Shown piece after piece: positions 1 to 8,709 of a stretch of DNA of 64,000 bases (its first letter is position 1; every line of letters starts with the position of its first letter). The stretch lies in contig CAWBDS010000004.1 of the NCBI GenBank assembly GCA_963787645.1, forward strand, positions 1 to 64,000, written 5' to 3'. The DNA is from Palsa-504 sp963787645. Its GTDB lineage: Bacteria; Actinomycetota; Actinomycetes; Streptosporangiales; Streptosporangiaceae. A program made the translations under genes and the position numbers. Under the pieces are notes generated by a model, which was not told the origin of the DNA, ran no database searches, and saw nothing but the letters and a program-made list of their open reading frames with translations.

Positions 1-2
1 AC

Positions 3-1157
3 GGCGCCGGGGCCGACGCCGTGCCCGACCCGCAGGACCCGGCGCGGCGCCTGCCGCCGACCATGCTGACCACCGACCTCTCGCTGCGGTTCGACCCGAT
101 CTACGAGCCGATCTCGCGGCGCTTCATGGAGCACCCTGACGAGTTCGCGGACGCGTTCGCCCGGGCCTGGTTCAAGCTGACCCATCGCGACATGGGCCCG
201 GTGGTGCGCTACCTCGGCCCCGAGGTCCCGGCCGAGACCCTCATCTGGCAGGACCCCGTCCCGCCGGTCAGCCACGCGCTCATCGGCGAGGCCGAGGCCG
301 CGGACCTCAAGGCCCAAGTCCTGGCCAGCGGCCTGTCGGTGGCCCAGCTGGTGTCGGCCGCGTGGGCGTCGGCTTCGTCCTTCCGCGGCAGCGACAAGCG
401 CGGCGGGGCCAACGGAGCGCGCATCCGCCTGGAGCCGCAGAGCGGATGGGAGGTCAACCACCCCGACCAGCTGGCGGGCGTGCTGCGCACCCTGGAGGGG
501 ATCCAGCGGGACTTCAACGCCGCCCACGCCGGCGGCCAGCAGATCTCGCTCGCTGACCTGATCGTGCTGGCCGGCAACGCGGCCGTGGAGCAGGCCGCCC
601 GGCACGCCGACGTCGCGGTCGAGATCCCGTTCCGTCCGGGCCGGACGGACGCGTCGCAGGACATGACCGACACCGAGTCGTTCGCGGCGCTCGAGCCGGA
701 GGCCGACGGGTTCCGCAACTACCTCGGCAAGGTCACCCGGCTGCCCGCCGAATACCTGCTGCTGGACAAGGCGAACCTGCTCACGCTGAGCGCTCCGGAG
801 ATGACCGTCCTGGTCGGCGGCCTGCGGGTGCTGGGCGCGAACTACGACGGGTCCAAGCTCGGCGTGTTCACCGCGACCCCGGGGTCGCTGACTAACGACT
901 TCTTCGCCAACCTGCTCGACATGGGCACGACGTGGGCGCCGACGTCCGAGGACGCGAACACGTTCGAGGGACGCGACGCGGCCACCGGCCAGGTCAAGTG
1001 GACCGGCAGCCGGGTTGACCTGGTGTTCGGGGCGAACTCCGAGCTGCGCGCGCTGGCCGAGGTCTACGCCAGCGACGACGCGAAGGAGAAGTTCGTGCAC
1101 GACTTCGTGGCGGCCTGGACCAAGGTGATGAACGCCGACCGGTTCGAGCTCGGGTAA
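3..1157 (+). CDS. katG: Catalase-peroxidase KatG, C-terminal part (5' end outside window)
   Basis: Haem enzyme that degrades hydrogen peroxide and organic peroxides in the cytoplasm. The frame is open from the left edge with no credible start, so only about the last 385 residues are present; a full KatG is about 740. The visible part is the non-haem C-terminal domain plus the preceding linker. Family signatures include RGGANGARIRLEP, the AGNAAVEQAA helix and the closing segment KFVHDFVAAWTKVMNADRF. The gene ends in TAA and is followed by a perfect 20-bp inverted repeat. Its regulator (often a Fur-type FurA upstream) would lie outside the window. Identity is secure. Confidence 0.96.
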   Translation, partial: GAGADAVPDPQDPARRLPPTMLTTDLSLRFDPIYEPISRRFMEHPDEFADAFARAWFKLTHRDMGPVVRYLGPEVPAETLIWQDPVPPVSHALIGEAEAADLKAQVLASGLSVAQLVSAAWASASSFRGSDKRGGANGARIRLEPQSGWEVNHPDQLAGVLRTLEGIQRDFNAAHAGGQQISLADLIVLAGNAAVEQAARHADVAVEIPFRPGRTDASQDMTDTESFAALEPEADGFRNYLGKVTRLPAEYLLLDKANLLTLSAPEMTVLVGGLRVLGANYDGSKLGVFTATPGSLTNDFFANLLDMGTTWAPTSEDANTFEGRDAATGQVKWTGSRVDLVFGANSELRALAEVYASDDAKEKFVHDFVAAWTKVMNADRFELG

Positions 1158-1224
1158 ACCGACCGCCCGTACCGGTACGGTGCCATAGCGGACACCAATG
1201 ACCGAACCAGGGCAATAGACCGAA

Positions 1225-1266
1225 ATGGCTAGATGTAGCTGTGCCTGCACAGCTACATCTAGCCAT
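1225..1266. repeat. Perfect 20-bp inverted repeat with 2-nt loop
   Basis: Arms at 1225-1244 and 1247-1266 are exact reverse complements (ATGGCTAGATGTAGCTGTGC and its complement) around a CT centre. It lies 67 bp after katG and about 55 bp before the MFS gene. There is no T-run on either side, so an intrinsic terminator is possible but not typical. A cruciform-like operator or a Rho-independent structure without a U-tract are alternatives. Confidence 0.75.
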
Positions 1267-1319
1267 ATTTGTGACTAATGCGTTTCGTGCTGTTGCGCTC
1301 AGCGACCGGCCGTCCGTGA

Positions 1320-2654
1320 ATGGTCCGTATGACTCCGGCGGCCCGCGCCACGTTCCGCGACGTGTTCGCGGTGCGCGAGTTCCGGGCCCTGTGGCTGTCG
1401 GTGATCTTGTCCGCGGTCGGCGACCGGCTGGCCCTGGTGGCGCTGGCGGTCATGGTCTACGAGCGGACCAGGTCGCCGCTGCTGGCCGCGGTGGCCTACG
1501 CGGCCGGGTACCTGCCCTGGGTGATCGGCGGGCTGTTCCTGGCCGACCTGGCCGACCGCTATCCGCGCCGCACGGTGATGGTGACCTGCAACGCGGTCCG
1601 CGCCGTCCTGGTCGCGGCCATGGCCGTGCCGGGCATGCCGGTGGTCGCGCTGGTCCTGCTGCTGTTCGCGGCCACCATGTTCGCCTCGCCGTTCGAGGCG
1701 GCCCGGGCCTCGATCACCCCCGGCATCCTGCCCGGCGAGCGCTACGCCCTGGGCACCGCGGTGATGCAGACCACGTACCTGATCGCCGAGGTCACCGGCG
1801 CGGCGGCCGGCGGAGCCGCGGTCACCATCTTCGGCGTGCGGCCCTCGCTGATCATCGACGCGGCCACGTTCGTGGTCTCGGGGCTGCTCATCGGGCTCGG
1901 CACCCGGGCCAGGCCCGCCGCGGCTGCCTCGGGCGCCGCCCAGGGCTCGCCGCTGGCCCGCGCCGCCGCCGGGCTCCGGCTGGTGTTCGGCGACCGGGCG
2001 CTGCGCACCCTGGTCCTGCTCGGCTGGCTGGTGGTGTTCTACACGATCCCGCAGGGGATCGCCGCGCCGTACGCGGCCCGGCTGGGCGGCGGCCCGGTGG
2101 CCACCGGGCTGGTGCTGGCCTCCACGGCGGCCGCCACGGCCATCGCCACCCCGCTGTTCAGCCGGTTCGTCAGCCCCGGCCGGCGCCAGGCCCTGATGGG
2201 CCCGCTGGCCGCGGTCACCGGCGGCACCCTGGTCCTGGTCGCGCTGCACCCGAGCCTGATCGTCTCGCTGGCCATCTTCTCGGTCGCGGCCGCCGCCTGC
2301 GCCTACCAGCTCGCGGTCAACACGGCCTTCGTGGCCCGGGTGCCGGACGAGCGGCGGGCCCAGGCCTTCGGGATCGCCAGCATGGGCGTGGTCGTGGCCC
2401 AGGGGGCCGCCTTCGTGGCGGCCGGGGCCGCCGCGCAGGTGGTGACCCCGTCGTCGGTCATCGCCGCGGGCGGCGCGATCGGCGCGGTGCTGGCCGTCGC
2501 GCTGACCTTCAGCTGGCGCCGCGTGACGTCCCCGCGCCAGCTGCCCGCCCGCTCCGGGCCGGACCCGTATCCCGGGCCAGACCCGTATCCCGAGGCTGAC
2601 CTCCTGACCGCCACGGGTGAGTACCTGCCCCGGATCGAGGTGGGCGTCGGCTAA
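1320..2654 (+). CDS. MFS transporter
   Basis: Membrane protein of 444 residues with a hydrophobic pattern fitting about 12 transmembrane helices. The loop after helix 2 carries the MFS motif-A-like sequence LADLADRYPRR (near residues 75-85), placing it among drug/metabolite exporters of the major facilitator superfamily. The C-terminus has two PDPYP-type repeats and is probably cytoplasmic and disordered. ATG 1320 is used, but ATG 1329 is equally possible because neither has a clear Shine-Dalgarno. The stop overlaps tail-to-tail by 4 bp with the dehydrogenase on the other strand. Substrate unknown. Confidence 0.85.
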   Translation: MVRMTPAARATFRDVFAVREFRALWLSVILSAVGDRLALVALAVMVYERTRSPLLAAVAYAAGYLPWVIGGLFLADLADRYPRRTVMVTCNAVRAVLVAAMAVPGMPVVALVLLLFAATMFASPFEAARASITPGILPGERYALGTAVMQTTYLIAEVTGAAAGGAAVTIFGVRPSLIIDAATFVVSGLLIGLGTRARPAAAASGAAQGSPLARAAAGLRLVFGDRALRTLVLLGWLVVFYTIPQGIAAPYAARLGGGPVATGLVLASTAAATAIATPLFSRFVSPGRRQALMGPLAAVTGGTLVLVALHPSLIVSLAIFSVAAAACAYQLAVNTAFVARVPDERRAQAFGIASMGVVVAQGAAFVAAGAAAQVVTPSSVIAAGGAIGAVLAVALTFSWRRVTSPRQLPARSGPDPYPGPDPYPEADLLTATGEYLPRIEVGVG

Positions 2655-3850
2655 CGGGTTGGCTCCAGCAGCACCTTGACCGCGCCGGTGCGCCGCGAGT
2701 CCTTCAGGGCCAGCACCGCCTCGTCCCAGCGGTCCAGCGGGAAGCGGTGGGTGATGACCGGGGTCAGGTCCAGGCCGTCGGCCACGAAGTCGAAGTAGTG
2801 CTCCATGGAGTGCTTAGCCACTCCGCCGACCTCCTCGATGCCGAACCCGTTCGACCCGATGACGTGCAGCTCCTTGAAGTACAGCGGGGTCCACTCGAAG
2901 CGCTTGGGCGGCTCCACCCCCGAGATGACCAGCGTGCCGCCGGTGGCCAGCAGCCGCAGCGAGGTCTCCACGGTCTCGGTCGAGCCGATCGTGTCGTAGA
3001 CCACCGCCGGGCCGTCCTGCAGCCACTCGTGCTTGCTCCACGGCCGCAGCGGCGTGGTGCCAGCCCGCCGGGCCACCTCGGCCACGAGCTCATCGGGCGT
3101 GGCGGACAGCACCGCGTGCGCGCCGAGCCGCGTGGCCAGCGCAGCACGGCCGCCCGGCCGCGTGGCCGCCCACACGACACACCCCGGGTACAGGTGGCGC
3201 AGCAGCGCGATCGCCGCGAAGGCCAGGGTCCCGGAGCCGTAGACCAGGACGGGCGCGCCGTCGGGCGGCGGCGCGAGCAGGATCGAGCGCAGCGAGACGC
3301 TGACCGGGTCGGCCAGCACGGCCGCCTCGTCCGAGACGCCGTCCGGGATGGCGAACAGCTGGCAGGGGTGCGCGGCGAACCGCTCGGCGTGCGCCCCGAA
3401 GGCCGCCGCGCAGTTCCCGAGGTGGATCGAGACCGGCAGGTCACCGGTTCGGAAGTTGCGGCACCAGGGGTAGCGGCCGGCCCGGCAGGCCTCGCACGGC
3501 GGGTCGATGCCCCGCGGCCCGCAGGACAGCCACGGGTTGAGCACCACCCGCTGGCCGGTATCGGCGCGCCGCCCCACCACCTCGTGCCCGAGCACGTGCG
3601 GAAAGGAGACCAGTGCGGTGAGCGGGTTGTCCCGTGAGCCGTTGAGCAGGATCTGCTTCACGTCCGAGCCGCACAGGCCCGAGAAGGTGACCTCGACCCG
3701 GACCCAGTCCGGCGCGGGCAGCGGCAGCTCGTCGATGTCCTCGATGCGGACCGGCGCGAGCCGGGATACGAACGCGTGCGGGTCGACGCGCCCGCCGATG
3801 GTCGCGGCCGCCTCCCGGGCCAGGTTGTGCCGGAACACCAGCGCCTTCAC
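2651..3850 (-). CDS. Zinc-dependent alcohol dehydrogenase family protein
   Basis: Medium-chain dehydrogenase/reductase of 399 residues. Catalytic-zinc ligands fit C60 (in GLCGSD) and H89-E90 (in GHEVVG). The structural zinc lobe is visible as C110, C119, C122 and C130. A Rossmann segment VYGSGTLAFAA follows near residue 200. N-terminal and zinc-lobe insertions make it longer than the usual 340-350. It would oxidise an alcohol or polyol with NAD(P); the sequence does not define the substrate. RBS AAGGAGAG precedes ATG 3850. The gene stands alone, convergent with the MFS gene and divergent from the secreted protein. Confidence 0.85.
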   Translation of the reverse strand: MKALVFRHNLAREAAATIGGRVDPHAFVSRLAPVRIEDIDELPLPAPDWVRVEVTFSGLCGSDVKQILLNGSRDNPLTALVSFPHVLGHEVVGRRADTGQRVVLNPWLSCGPRGIDPPCEACRAGRYPWCRNFRTGDLPVSIHLGNCAAAFGAHAERFAAHPCQLFAIPDGVSDEAAVLADPVSVSLRSILLAPPPDGAPVLVYGSGTLAFAAIALLRHLYPGCVVWAATRPGGRAALATRLGAHAVLSATPDELVAEVARRAGTTPLRPWSKHEWLQDGPAVVYDTIGSTETVETSLRLLATGGTLVISGVEPPKRFEWTPLYFKELHVIGSNGFGIEEVGGVAKHSMEHYFDFVADGLDLTPVITHRFPLDRWDEAVLALKDSRRTGAVKVLLEPTR

Positions 3851-4064
3851 GTCGACTCTCCTTAGGGGTCGACGGCGATCTTATTCTTCGATGCCCAGCA
3901 GGGAGAAACGAGCCCCACCAGCGCATTCGGCCCGGTCGAGCGAACCGCAACCGGTCGTCACCTTCAGTGACCGGGCCAGTTACCGTGCGCCTTGTTGTCT
4001 GGCCTCAGAGATACTGCTAGGTTTTGGCTCTCCCGCAAAGACCACACGGAGGTACACGGTATCC

Positions 4065-4466
4065 ATGCTGCGCCGACTCTCTGTCATCGCCGCGTCGGCG
4101 GCGATGCTCGCTGCCAGCGCACTTCCGGCTTTCGCGACCACGCATTCTTCGAGTACGCACAAGCTCTCCTTCCCGGGCCACAGCGGCATCTCGGCCTGGG
4201 GCACGTACAAGAAGACCAACAAGGGCATCTATGTCGACGTCTATGCCAAGGACACGGGTAGCGCGTTCGCCGTGGCTGCGGTCGTGGTCGCGACGAACTC
4301 CAGCGGCAGCCGCTCGAGCAACCTGGGTTCGGTGGCCATGGGCCACGGCGTCACCCAGTTCCGGTTCGGGACGATCCCCTACTCCTCGCACCTGAAGACC
4401 TACCTCATCGGGTACACCAGCCACGGGACCGTCGCCTTCAAGACCAGCCTGAAGAAGATCTTCTAA
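4065..4466 (+). CDS. Small secreted protein of unknown function
   Basis: 133 residues. An N-terminal signal peptide (MLRRLSVIAAS..., hydrophobic core, AFA-TT cleavage site near residue 24) is followed by a Ser/Thr/Gly-rich domain likely to form beta strands, ending TSLKKIF. ATG 4065 was chosen because GGAGGT lies at 4048-4053 and because a longer upstream reading lacks secretory character. No cysteines remain after cleavage. I do not recognise the family; short secreted beta-rich proteins of this kind are common in filamentous actinomycetes. It converges with the oxidoreductase after a 28-bp gap. Confidence 0.7.
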   Translation: MLRRLSVIAASAAMLAASALPAFATTHSSSTHKLSFPGHSGISAWGTYKKTNKGIYVDVYAKDTGSAFAVAAVVVATNSSGSRSSNLGSVAMGHGVTQFRFGTIPYSSHLKTYLIGYTSHGTVAFKTSLKKIF

Positions 4467-4494
4467 TCCCAGCTCGCTGGTAACGCAGGTCTGG

Positions 4495-5880
4495 TCAGTG
4501 CGGGAGGCCGGAGATCAGGTCTCCCGCGCGGGCCAGTAGCGACGTGCGCGTTGACCGGCTGGCCGATTCCAGCCGGTCGGCCGTGCGGTACAGGGCGTAC
4601 AGACCGTGCACCCCGGCCCACCGGGCGGGCTCCGGCTCCCAGTGCGGCGAGCGGTGGCCCACCCAGGGCAGCATGGTGAGCGGGCTGTGCACCCCCCGGA
4701 CCAGGTCGGCCAGGGTCCGCCCGGCCAGGTTGGCGGCGGCTACTCCGTGACCGGTGTAGCCGCCGGCCCACCCCAGGCCGGTGCGCGCGTCCATCATGAC
4801 CGTGGCGCACCAGTCCCGCGGCACGCCGAGCACCCCGGACCACGCATGGTCCAGGCCGGCCTCGGCCGTCACCGGGAACATCCGGCGCAGGATCCGGCCC
4901 AGCTGAGCCACGGTCGAGGGGGCGATGGACCCGTCGTGGTCCAGGCCGGAGCCGAACCGGTAGGGGATGCCGCGCCCGCCGAGCGCGATCCGGCCGTCGG
5001 CGGTGCGCTGCGCGTAGATATAGGCGTGCGCCTCGTCGCCCAGCGTCTCGCAGCCGTCCCAGCCGATGGTCTTCCAGGCCGCGTCGCTGAGCGGGCCGGT
5101 GACGATCATCGAGCTGTTCATGGGCAGCAGCGTGCGACGCTGGCCGGGCAGCCGCGCGGTGAACCCCTCGGTGCAGCGCAGGACGTACGGGGCCCGCACG
5201 TCCCCGGCCGGGGTATGCGCGCGGCCGGGCGAGATCGCCGCCACCCGGGTGTCCTCGTACAGGTGCACGCCCGCGGCGGTCACCACGTCGGCCAGCCCGG
5301 CCACCAGGCCGGCGGGCTGCACCCGCGCGCAATCGGGGTAGTATAGGGCACCGACGGCCCCGGTCACGTGCAGCCTGGCGTCCAGTTCTGTCTTCTCTAG
5401 ATACCGAACGATCCCTGGTCCGTCCCCCCAGTCGCGTTCGTGCGTCAGCTGCTGGCGCAGCCGGACGTCCTGCGCGGCGGAGGTGGCCACGGACAGCGTG
5501 CCGCCCTTGACGAATCCGGCGTCGATGCCTTCGGCCGCGCAGACCCGGGCCACCTCATCGACCGTCTCCCGCAGGTGCCGCTCCAGGTCGCGGACCCCGG
5601 CCGGGCCGCGCCGGTGCTGGGCGTACCGGGAGCGCGAGCCGGGCAGCGCCGCGGTGACCCAGCCGCCGTTGCGGCCGGACGCGCCGTACCCGGCGAAGGA
5701 TTCTTCCAGCACGACGATCCGCAGCCCCGGGTCGGCCCGGATCAGGTAGTAGGCCGTCCACAGGCCGGTGTCGCCGGCCCCCACGATGCACACGTCGGCG
5801 TCGGTCCCGCCGGGCAGCGACGGCCGCCGGGGCGGCACGCCGCGGGCCTGCCACCAGTACGACACCTCGCCGTTCCGCAT
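4495..5880 (-). CDS. FAD-dependent oxidoreductase, DAO family
   Basis: 461-residue flavoenzyme of the D-amino-acid-oxidase/glycine-oxidase fold. The dinucleotide-binding motif IVGAGDTGLWTAYYL sits near residues 32-46 and the family segment GYGASGRNGGW near residue 60. A second FAD/substrate-contact region (GLGWAGGYTGHGVAAANLAG) is near the C-terminus. It resembles gamma-glutamylputrescine oxidoreductase-like enzymes, so an amine or amino-acid substrate is likely. The start at 5880 is preferred over upstream 5961 because GGAGG lies 5 nt ahead of this ATG. No catabolic partner genes sit beside it. Confidence 0.82.
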   Translation of the reverse strand: MRNGEVSYWWQARGVPPRRPSLPGGTDADVCIVGAGDTGLWTAYYLIRADPGLRIVVLEESFAGYGASGRNGGWVTAALPGSRSRYAQHRRGPAGVRDLERHLRETVDEVARVCAAEGIDAGFVKGGTLSVATSAAQDVRLRQQLTHERDWGDGPGIVRYLEKTELDARLHVTGAVGALYYPDCARVQPAGLVAGLADVVTAAGVHLYEDTRVAAISPGRAHTPAGDVRAPYVLRCTEGFTARLPGQRRTLLPMNSSMIVTGPLSDAAWKTIGWDGCETLGDEAHAYIYAQRTADGRIALGGRGIPYRFGSGLDHDGSIAPSTVAQLGRILRRMFPVTAEAGLDHAWSGVLGVPRDWCATVMMDARTGLGWAGGYTGHGVAAANLAGRTLADLVRGVHSPLTMLPWVGHRSPHWEPEPARWAGVHGLYALYRTADRLESASRSTRTSLLARAGDLISGLPH

Positions 5881-6056
5881 GCCGGCCTCCGTCCCGGTCA
5901 CAGCTCGCCCCGGCACACGCACCACCGGTCGTTCGGAATAAATTATCTGAAAGGCCGGCAAAACTTCGTATCCCAGGCCGCGGATGAATCGCCATCAGGT
6001 GCGACAGCCTCGCCGCAGCCAGGCATTTTGCCTCACCGGCAGGGTAACTTCAAGGT

Positions 6057-7025
6057 ATGCGACTTGGGGTGCTCGACGTGGGGTCGAATACCGTGCACTT
6101 GCTGGTGGTCGACGCCTATCCCGGCGCCCGGCCGATGCCCGCCTTCTCCCACAAGACCGAGCTCAAGCTCGCTGACCATCTGGACAACGGGAGCGCCCTG
6201 TCCCGGCCCGGCGAGCGCAGCCTGCGCGATGTGGTGGTCGAGGCGCTGCGCATCGCGGAGGACAAGGGGGTCGAGGACCTGATCGCGTTCGCCACCTCGG
6301 CGGTCCGCGAGGCTAAGAACGGCGAGGACGTGCTGGCCCGGATCCACGACCAGACCGGCGCGCAGATCACCGTGATGACCGGGCCCGAGGAGGCGCGGCT
6401 CACGTTCCTGGCCGCCCGGCGCTGGTTCGGCTGGTCCTCGGGGCGGCTGCTGGTCATCGACATCGGCGGCGGGTCACTCGAGCTGGCTTCGGGCTCGGAC
6501 GAGGAGCCGGACGCGGTGGCCTCGCTGCCGCTCGGCGCCAGCCGCCTGACCAGGGACTGGCTCCCCGCCGATCCGCCGTCCGCGCAGGACGTGCGCAGGC
6601 TGCGCAAGCACGTGCGAGCGCAGCTCGGCCGGGAAACCGGCAGCGTGCTGCGGCACGGGCCGCCCGATCACGTGGTGGGGACCTCGAAGACCTTCCGCCA
6701 GCTGGCCCGGATCGCGGGGGCGGCCCCGTCCGGCGAGGGCCCGTACGTCAAGCGCGTCCTGCGGCACTCCGACGTGGCCTCGCTCGCCGAGCGGCTGCCC
6801 AGGATGTCCCAGGCCGAACGGGCCAAGCTGCCCGGCGTCTCGGCCAGCCGGGTGGCCCAGCTTCCGGCGGGCGCCATCGTGGCCGATGCCGCCCTGGACC
6901 TGCTGAGCGCCGATCAGCTGGAGCTGTGCCCCTGGGCCCTACGCGAAGGCGTCATCCTCAGGCGCCTGGACATGCTCGCCCAGGGCCTTGAGGACGACGC
7001 CTTATTTACCGCGGTCCCGGTTTAG
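6057..7025 (+). CDS. ppx: Exopolyphosphatase / Ppx-GppA phosphatase
   Basis: 322 residues of the actin-like ASKHA fold. The phosphate-1 motif DVGSNTVHLLVVD is at residues 7-19 and the phosphate-2 motif DIGGGSLELASG near residue 140. It hydrolyses inorganic polyphosphate or (p)ppGpp-type nucleotides; the short actinobacterial form lacks the C-terminal HD domain. A -10-like TAACTT at 6045 ends only 6 nt before the ATG and no Shine-Dalgarno is present, suggesting a leaderless mRNA. It overlaps the FilP-like gene tail-to-tail by 4 bp. The link to phosphate metabolism parallels the pst/phoU genes 8 kb downstream. Confidence 0.9.
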   Translation: MRLGVLDVGSNTVHLLVVDAYPGARPMPAFSHKTELKLADHLDNGSALSRPGERSLRDVVVEALRIAEDKGVEDLIAFATSAVREAKNGEDVLARIHDQTGAQITVMTGPEEARLTFLAARRWFGWSSGRLLVIDIGGGSLELASGSDEEPDAVASLPLGASRLTRDWLPADPPSAQDVRRLRKHVRAQLGRETGSVLRHGPPDHVVGTSKTFRQLARIAGAAPSGEGPYVKRVLRHSDVASLAERLPRMSQAERAKLPGVSASRVAQLPAGAIVADAALDLLSADQLELCPWALREGVILRRLDMLAQGLEDDALFTAVPV

Positions 7026-8080
7026 TTGTCGCTGCCCGGCACCAGGCGGATGCCGTCGTCGTGCTCATCGGAGTCCAGCACCCCGGTGCGGGCCGGCGGG
7101 CGCTTGTCGGCCGGTGACGGCGCCGAACCCGGGCCGTTCTGCGCACCTTGGCCCGGGGCGGCCGCGGCCCGCGACGGCGCGGCGCCGGCCGGGGCCTGCG
7201 CGGCCAGGCGCGAGCCCGCCGGCCCGTTCGACGAAGCCGGCCCGTGGCCAGCGGCCGTGGCGGGCGCGCCCGGGCCGGCCTGAGTCCCGGCCGGGCGGCC
7301 CGGGCCGGACTGCTCGGCGGCCTGGCCGGCCGCGATCGCCTTGGCCGTGGCCTGGTCGACCTCGTCCTCCAGCGACATGCGGGCGGTCTCGGCGGCCACC
7401 AGCGAGGACACCCCGTCCAGGATGTCGGACAGCCGCTTGACCGTCTCGCCGTGCCGGGTGGACAGCAGGTTCAGCCGCCGCTCGGCTCCGTCGTGGATGG
7501 CGGTGGCCCGCGCGGTGGCCTCGTCGAGCGCCTTCTTGGCCTGGGCCTTGGCCCCGGCCAGCACGGCCTCGGACTTCTTCCGGGCGTCGGAGGTGGTGTT
7601 CTCGGCCTCGGTCCGGGCGGCGGTCAGCGTCTTCTCGGCCTCGGACCGGGCCGAGGTAATGGCGCGCTCGGCCTGCTCCTGGGCCGCGGTCAGCATCCGC
7701 TCGGCCTGCTCGCGGGCCTCGGCGCGAACCTTGTCCGCCTCGGCCTGGGCATCGTTACGCTGCCGGGCGATGTCTTCGTGCGCCTTGGACTTCTGGGACC
7801 GGGCCTCGTCGTCGGCCAGCTTGAGGATCTGGGAGATCCGCTCGCTGACCTCCTCGTGGGCCGGCTTGGCGCCGAGCGCCTGCTGACGCGCCGTGGCCAG
7901 GTCGCGCCTGGCTTCTTCCCCGTCGTCGAGGGAACGGGCAAGTCGCTGCTCTAGGTCCCGGATCTGGCTGCGGCAGCGGGCGATGAACTCGTCCACCTGC
8001 CGACGGCTGTACCCGCGCATCTGCATTTCGAACGCGTCTTCGTGAGCGAGGTTCGGCAGGAGATCACTGTTGTCATTCAT
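7022..8080 (-). CDS. FilP/DivIVA-like coiled-coil protein
   Basis: 352 residues. A DivIVA-like N-terminal segment (MQMRGYSRRQVDEFI, residues 20-33) leads into an almost continuous Ala/Glu/Arg-rich coiled coil to about residue 235. A Pro/Ala/Gly-rich tail ends in an acidic stretch (DSDEHDDGIRLV). This architecture matches the FilP/Scy-type cytoskeletal proteins of filamentous actinomycetes (often labelled cellulose-binding protein), which act in polar growth and cell mechanics. It is transcribed alone, divergent from a long noncoding region. The family is well supported; the specific role is inferred. Confidence 0.8.
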   Translation of the reverse strand: MNDNSDLLPNLAHEDAFEMQMRGYSRRQVDEFIARCRSQIRDLEQRLARSLDDGEEARRDLATARQQALGAKPAHEEVSERISQILKLADDEARSQKSKAHEDIARQRNDAQAEADKVRAEAREQAERMLTAAQEQAERAITSARSEAEKTLTAARTEAENTTSDARKKSEAVLAGAKAQAKKALDEATARATAIHDGAERRLNLLSTRHGETVKRLSDILDGVSSLVAAETARMSLEDEVDQATAKAIAAGQAAEQSGPGRPAGTQAGPGAPATAAGHGPASSNGPAGSRLAAQAPAGAAPSRAAAAPGQGAQNGPGSAPSPADKRPPARTGVLDSDEHDDGIRLVPGSDN

Positions 8081-8487
8081 GGCTTTCCGAGATCAGGTAG
8101 TCCGACGAAGGCGGGAAAACGATGTCCAGAGACTGGCGGTGCTAGTGAGGCGCAGAACCACCTGAGAGGCGAGCGGGACCGCTACTTCCGTAGTATGCGT
8201 GCTCGGGACAGGGACGGACGCGTAATACGAGCATGACTCTTGTCGGTCATCCCTACCTTGCGCAACCGAAACGAACTAGTGTCCATATTTATCCCCATCT
8301 GTCCGAGATGGGTAGTGTTACGGTGCGTGAGGGTTTTGGGCAGAGATGCCGTTGAGGCTGCTGTGATACGCGTTACCGGATTGACGGCAACTGCGCGGGG
8401 GTTTGGCGGAATCGTTACCGCCTGACTGGGTAAAACCGCACGTGAAGGTGGTTAGCGAATGGCCCTGATGGGTCATGCGGAGGAGCA
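8081..8487. other. 407-bp intergenic region without a supported gene
   Basis: Upstream region of two divergent genes. Short open frames here lack actinobacterial codon bias and homology-like features. An interrupted inverted repeat GGCGG-N8-CCGCC is near 8402-8420. A TTGACG hexamer lies near 8380 but has no convincing -10 at the right spacing. The strong GGAGG at about 8478 belongs to the small gene that follows. Confidence 0.5.
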
Positions 8488-8709
8488 GTGTCGGCACGTA
8501 ACGTGGGGCCCAAGCGAGCGGAGTCGCGATCGGCGCCGGAGGTGAGCACGATTCCCAGGCAGTTGGACCTGCGTGTTCATGACCGCGTCGCCATGGACGA
8601 GATCGAGCTGTACGCCGAGGTGCTGAGCGCGGTGGCGGCCGCCGACCGGCCGCTGACCATCGCCGAACTCGACGAAGCGCTGGGCATCCAGGAGAACTTA
8701 GTGTTCTAG
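8488..8709 (+). CDS. Small conserved-looking protein of unknown function
   Basis: 73 residues from GTG 8488, chosen because GCGGAGGAG immediately precedes it at good spacing. The N-terminal 28 residues are basic and probably disordered. The C-terminal half (MDEIELYAEVLSAV... then TIAELDEALGI) is helical and resembles the first helices of a winged-helix or HTH domain that stops early. It overlaps mshD tail-to-tail by 4 bp. It may be a truncated regulator or a genuine small protein; no function assigned. Confidence 0.5.
   Translation: MSARNVGPKRAESRSAPEVSTIPRQLDLRVHDRVAMDEIELYAEVLSAVAAADRPLTIAELDEALGIQENLVF

Noticed and set aside
1225..1266. Intrinsic terminator of katG
   Set aside because: Not fully excluded, but the loop is too short and no T-tract follows, so it is reported only as an inverted repeat.
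1299..2249. Long minus-strand frame opposite the MFS gene
   Set aside because: Gly/Arg/Gln-rich composition typical of antisense of a high-GC gene; the plus strand encodes a clear membrane transporter.
8240..8425. 61-codon frame in the intergenic region
   Set aside because: No RBS, poor codon bias, no homology-like features.
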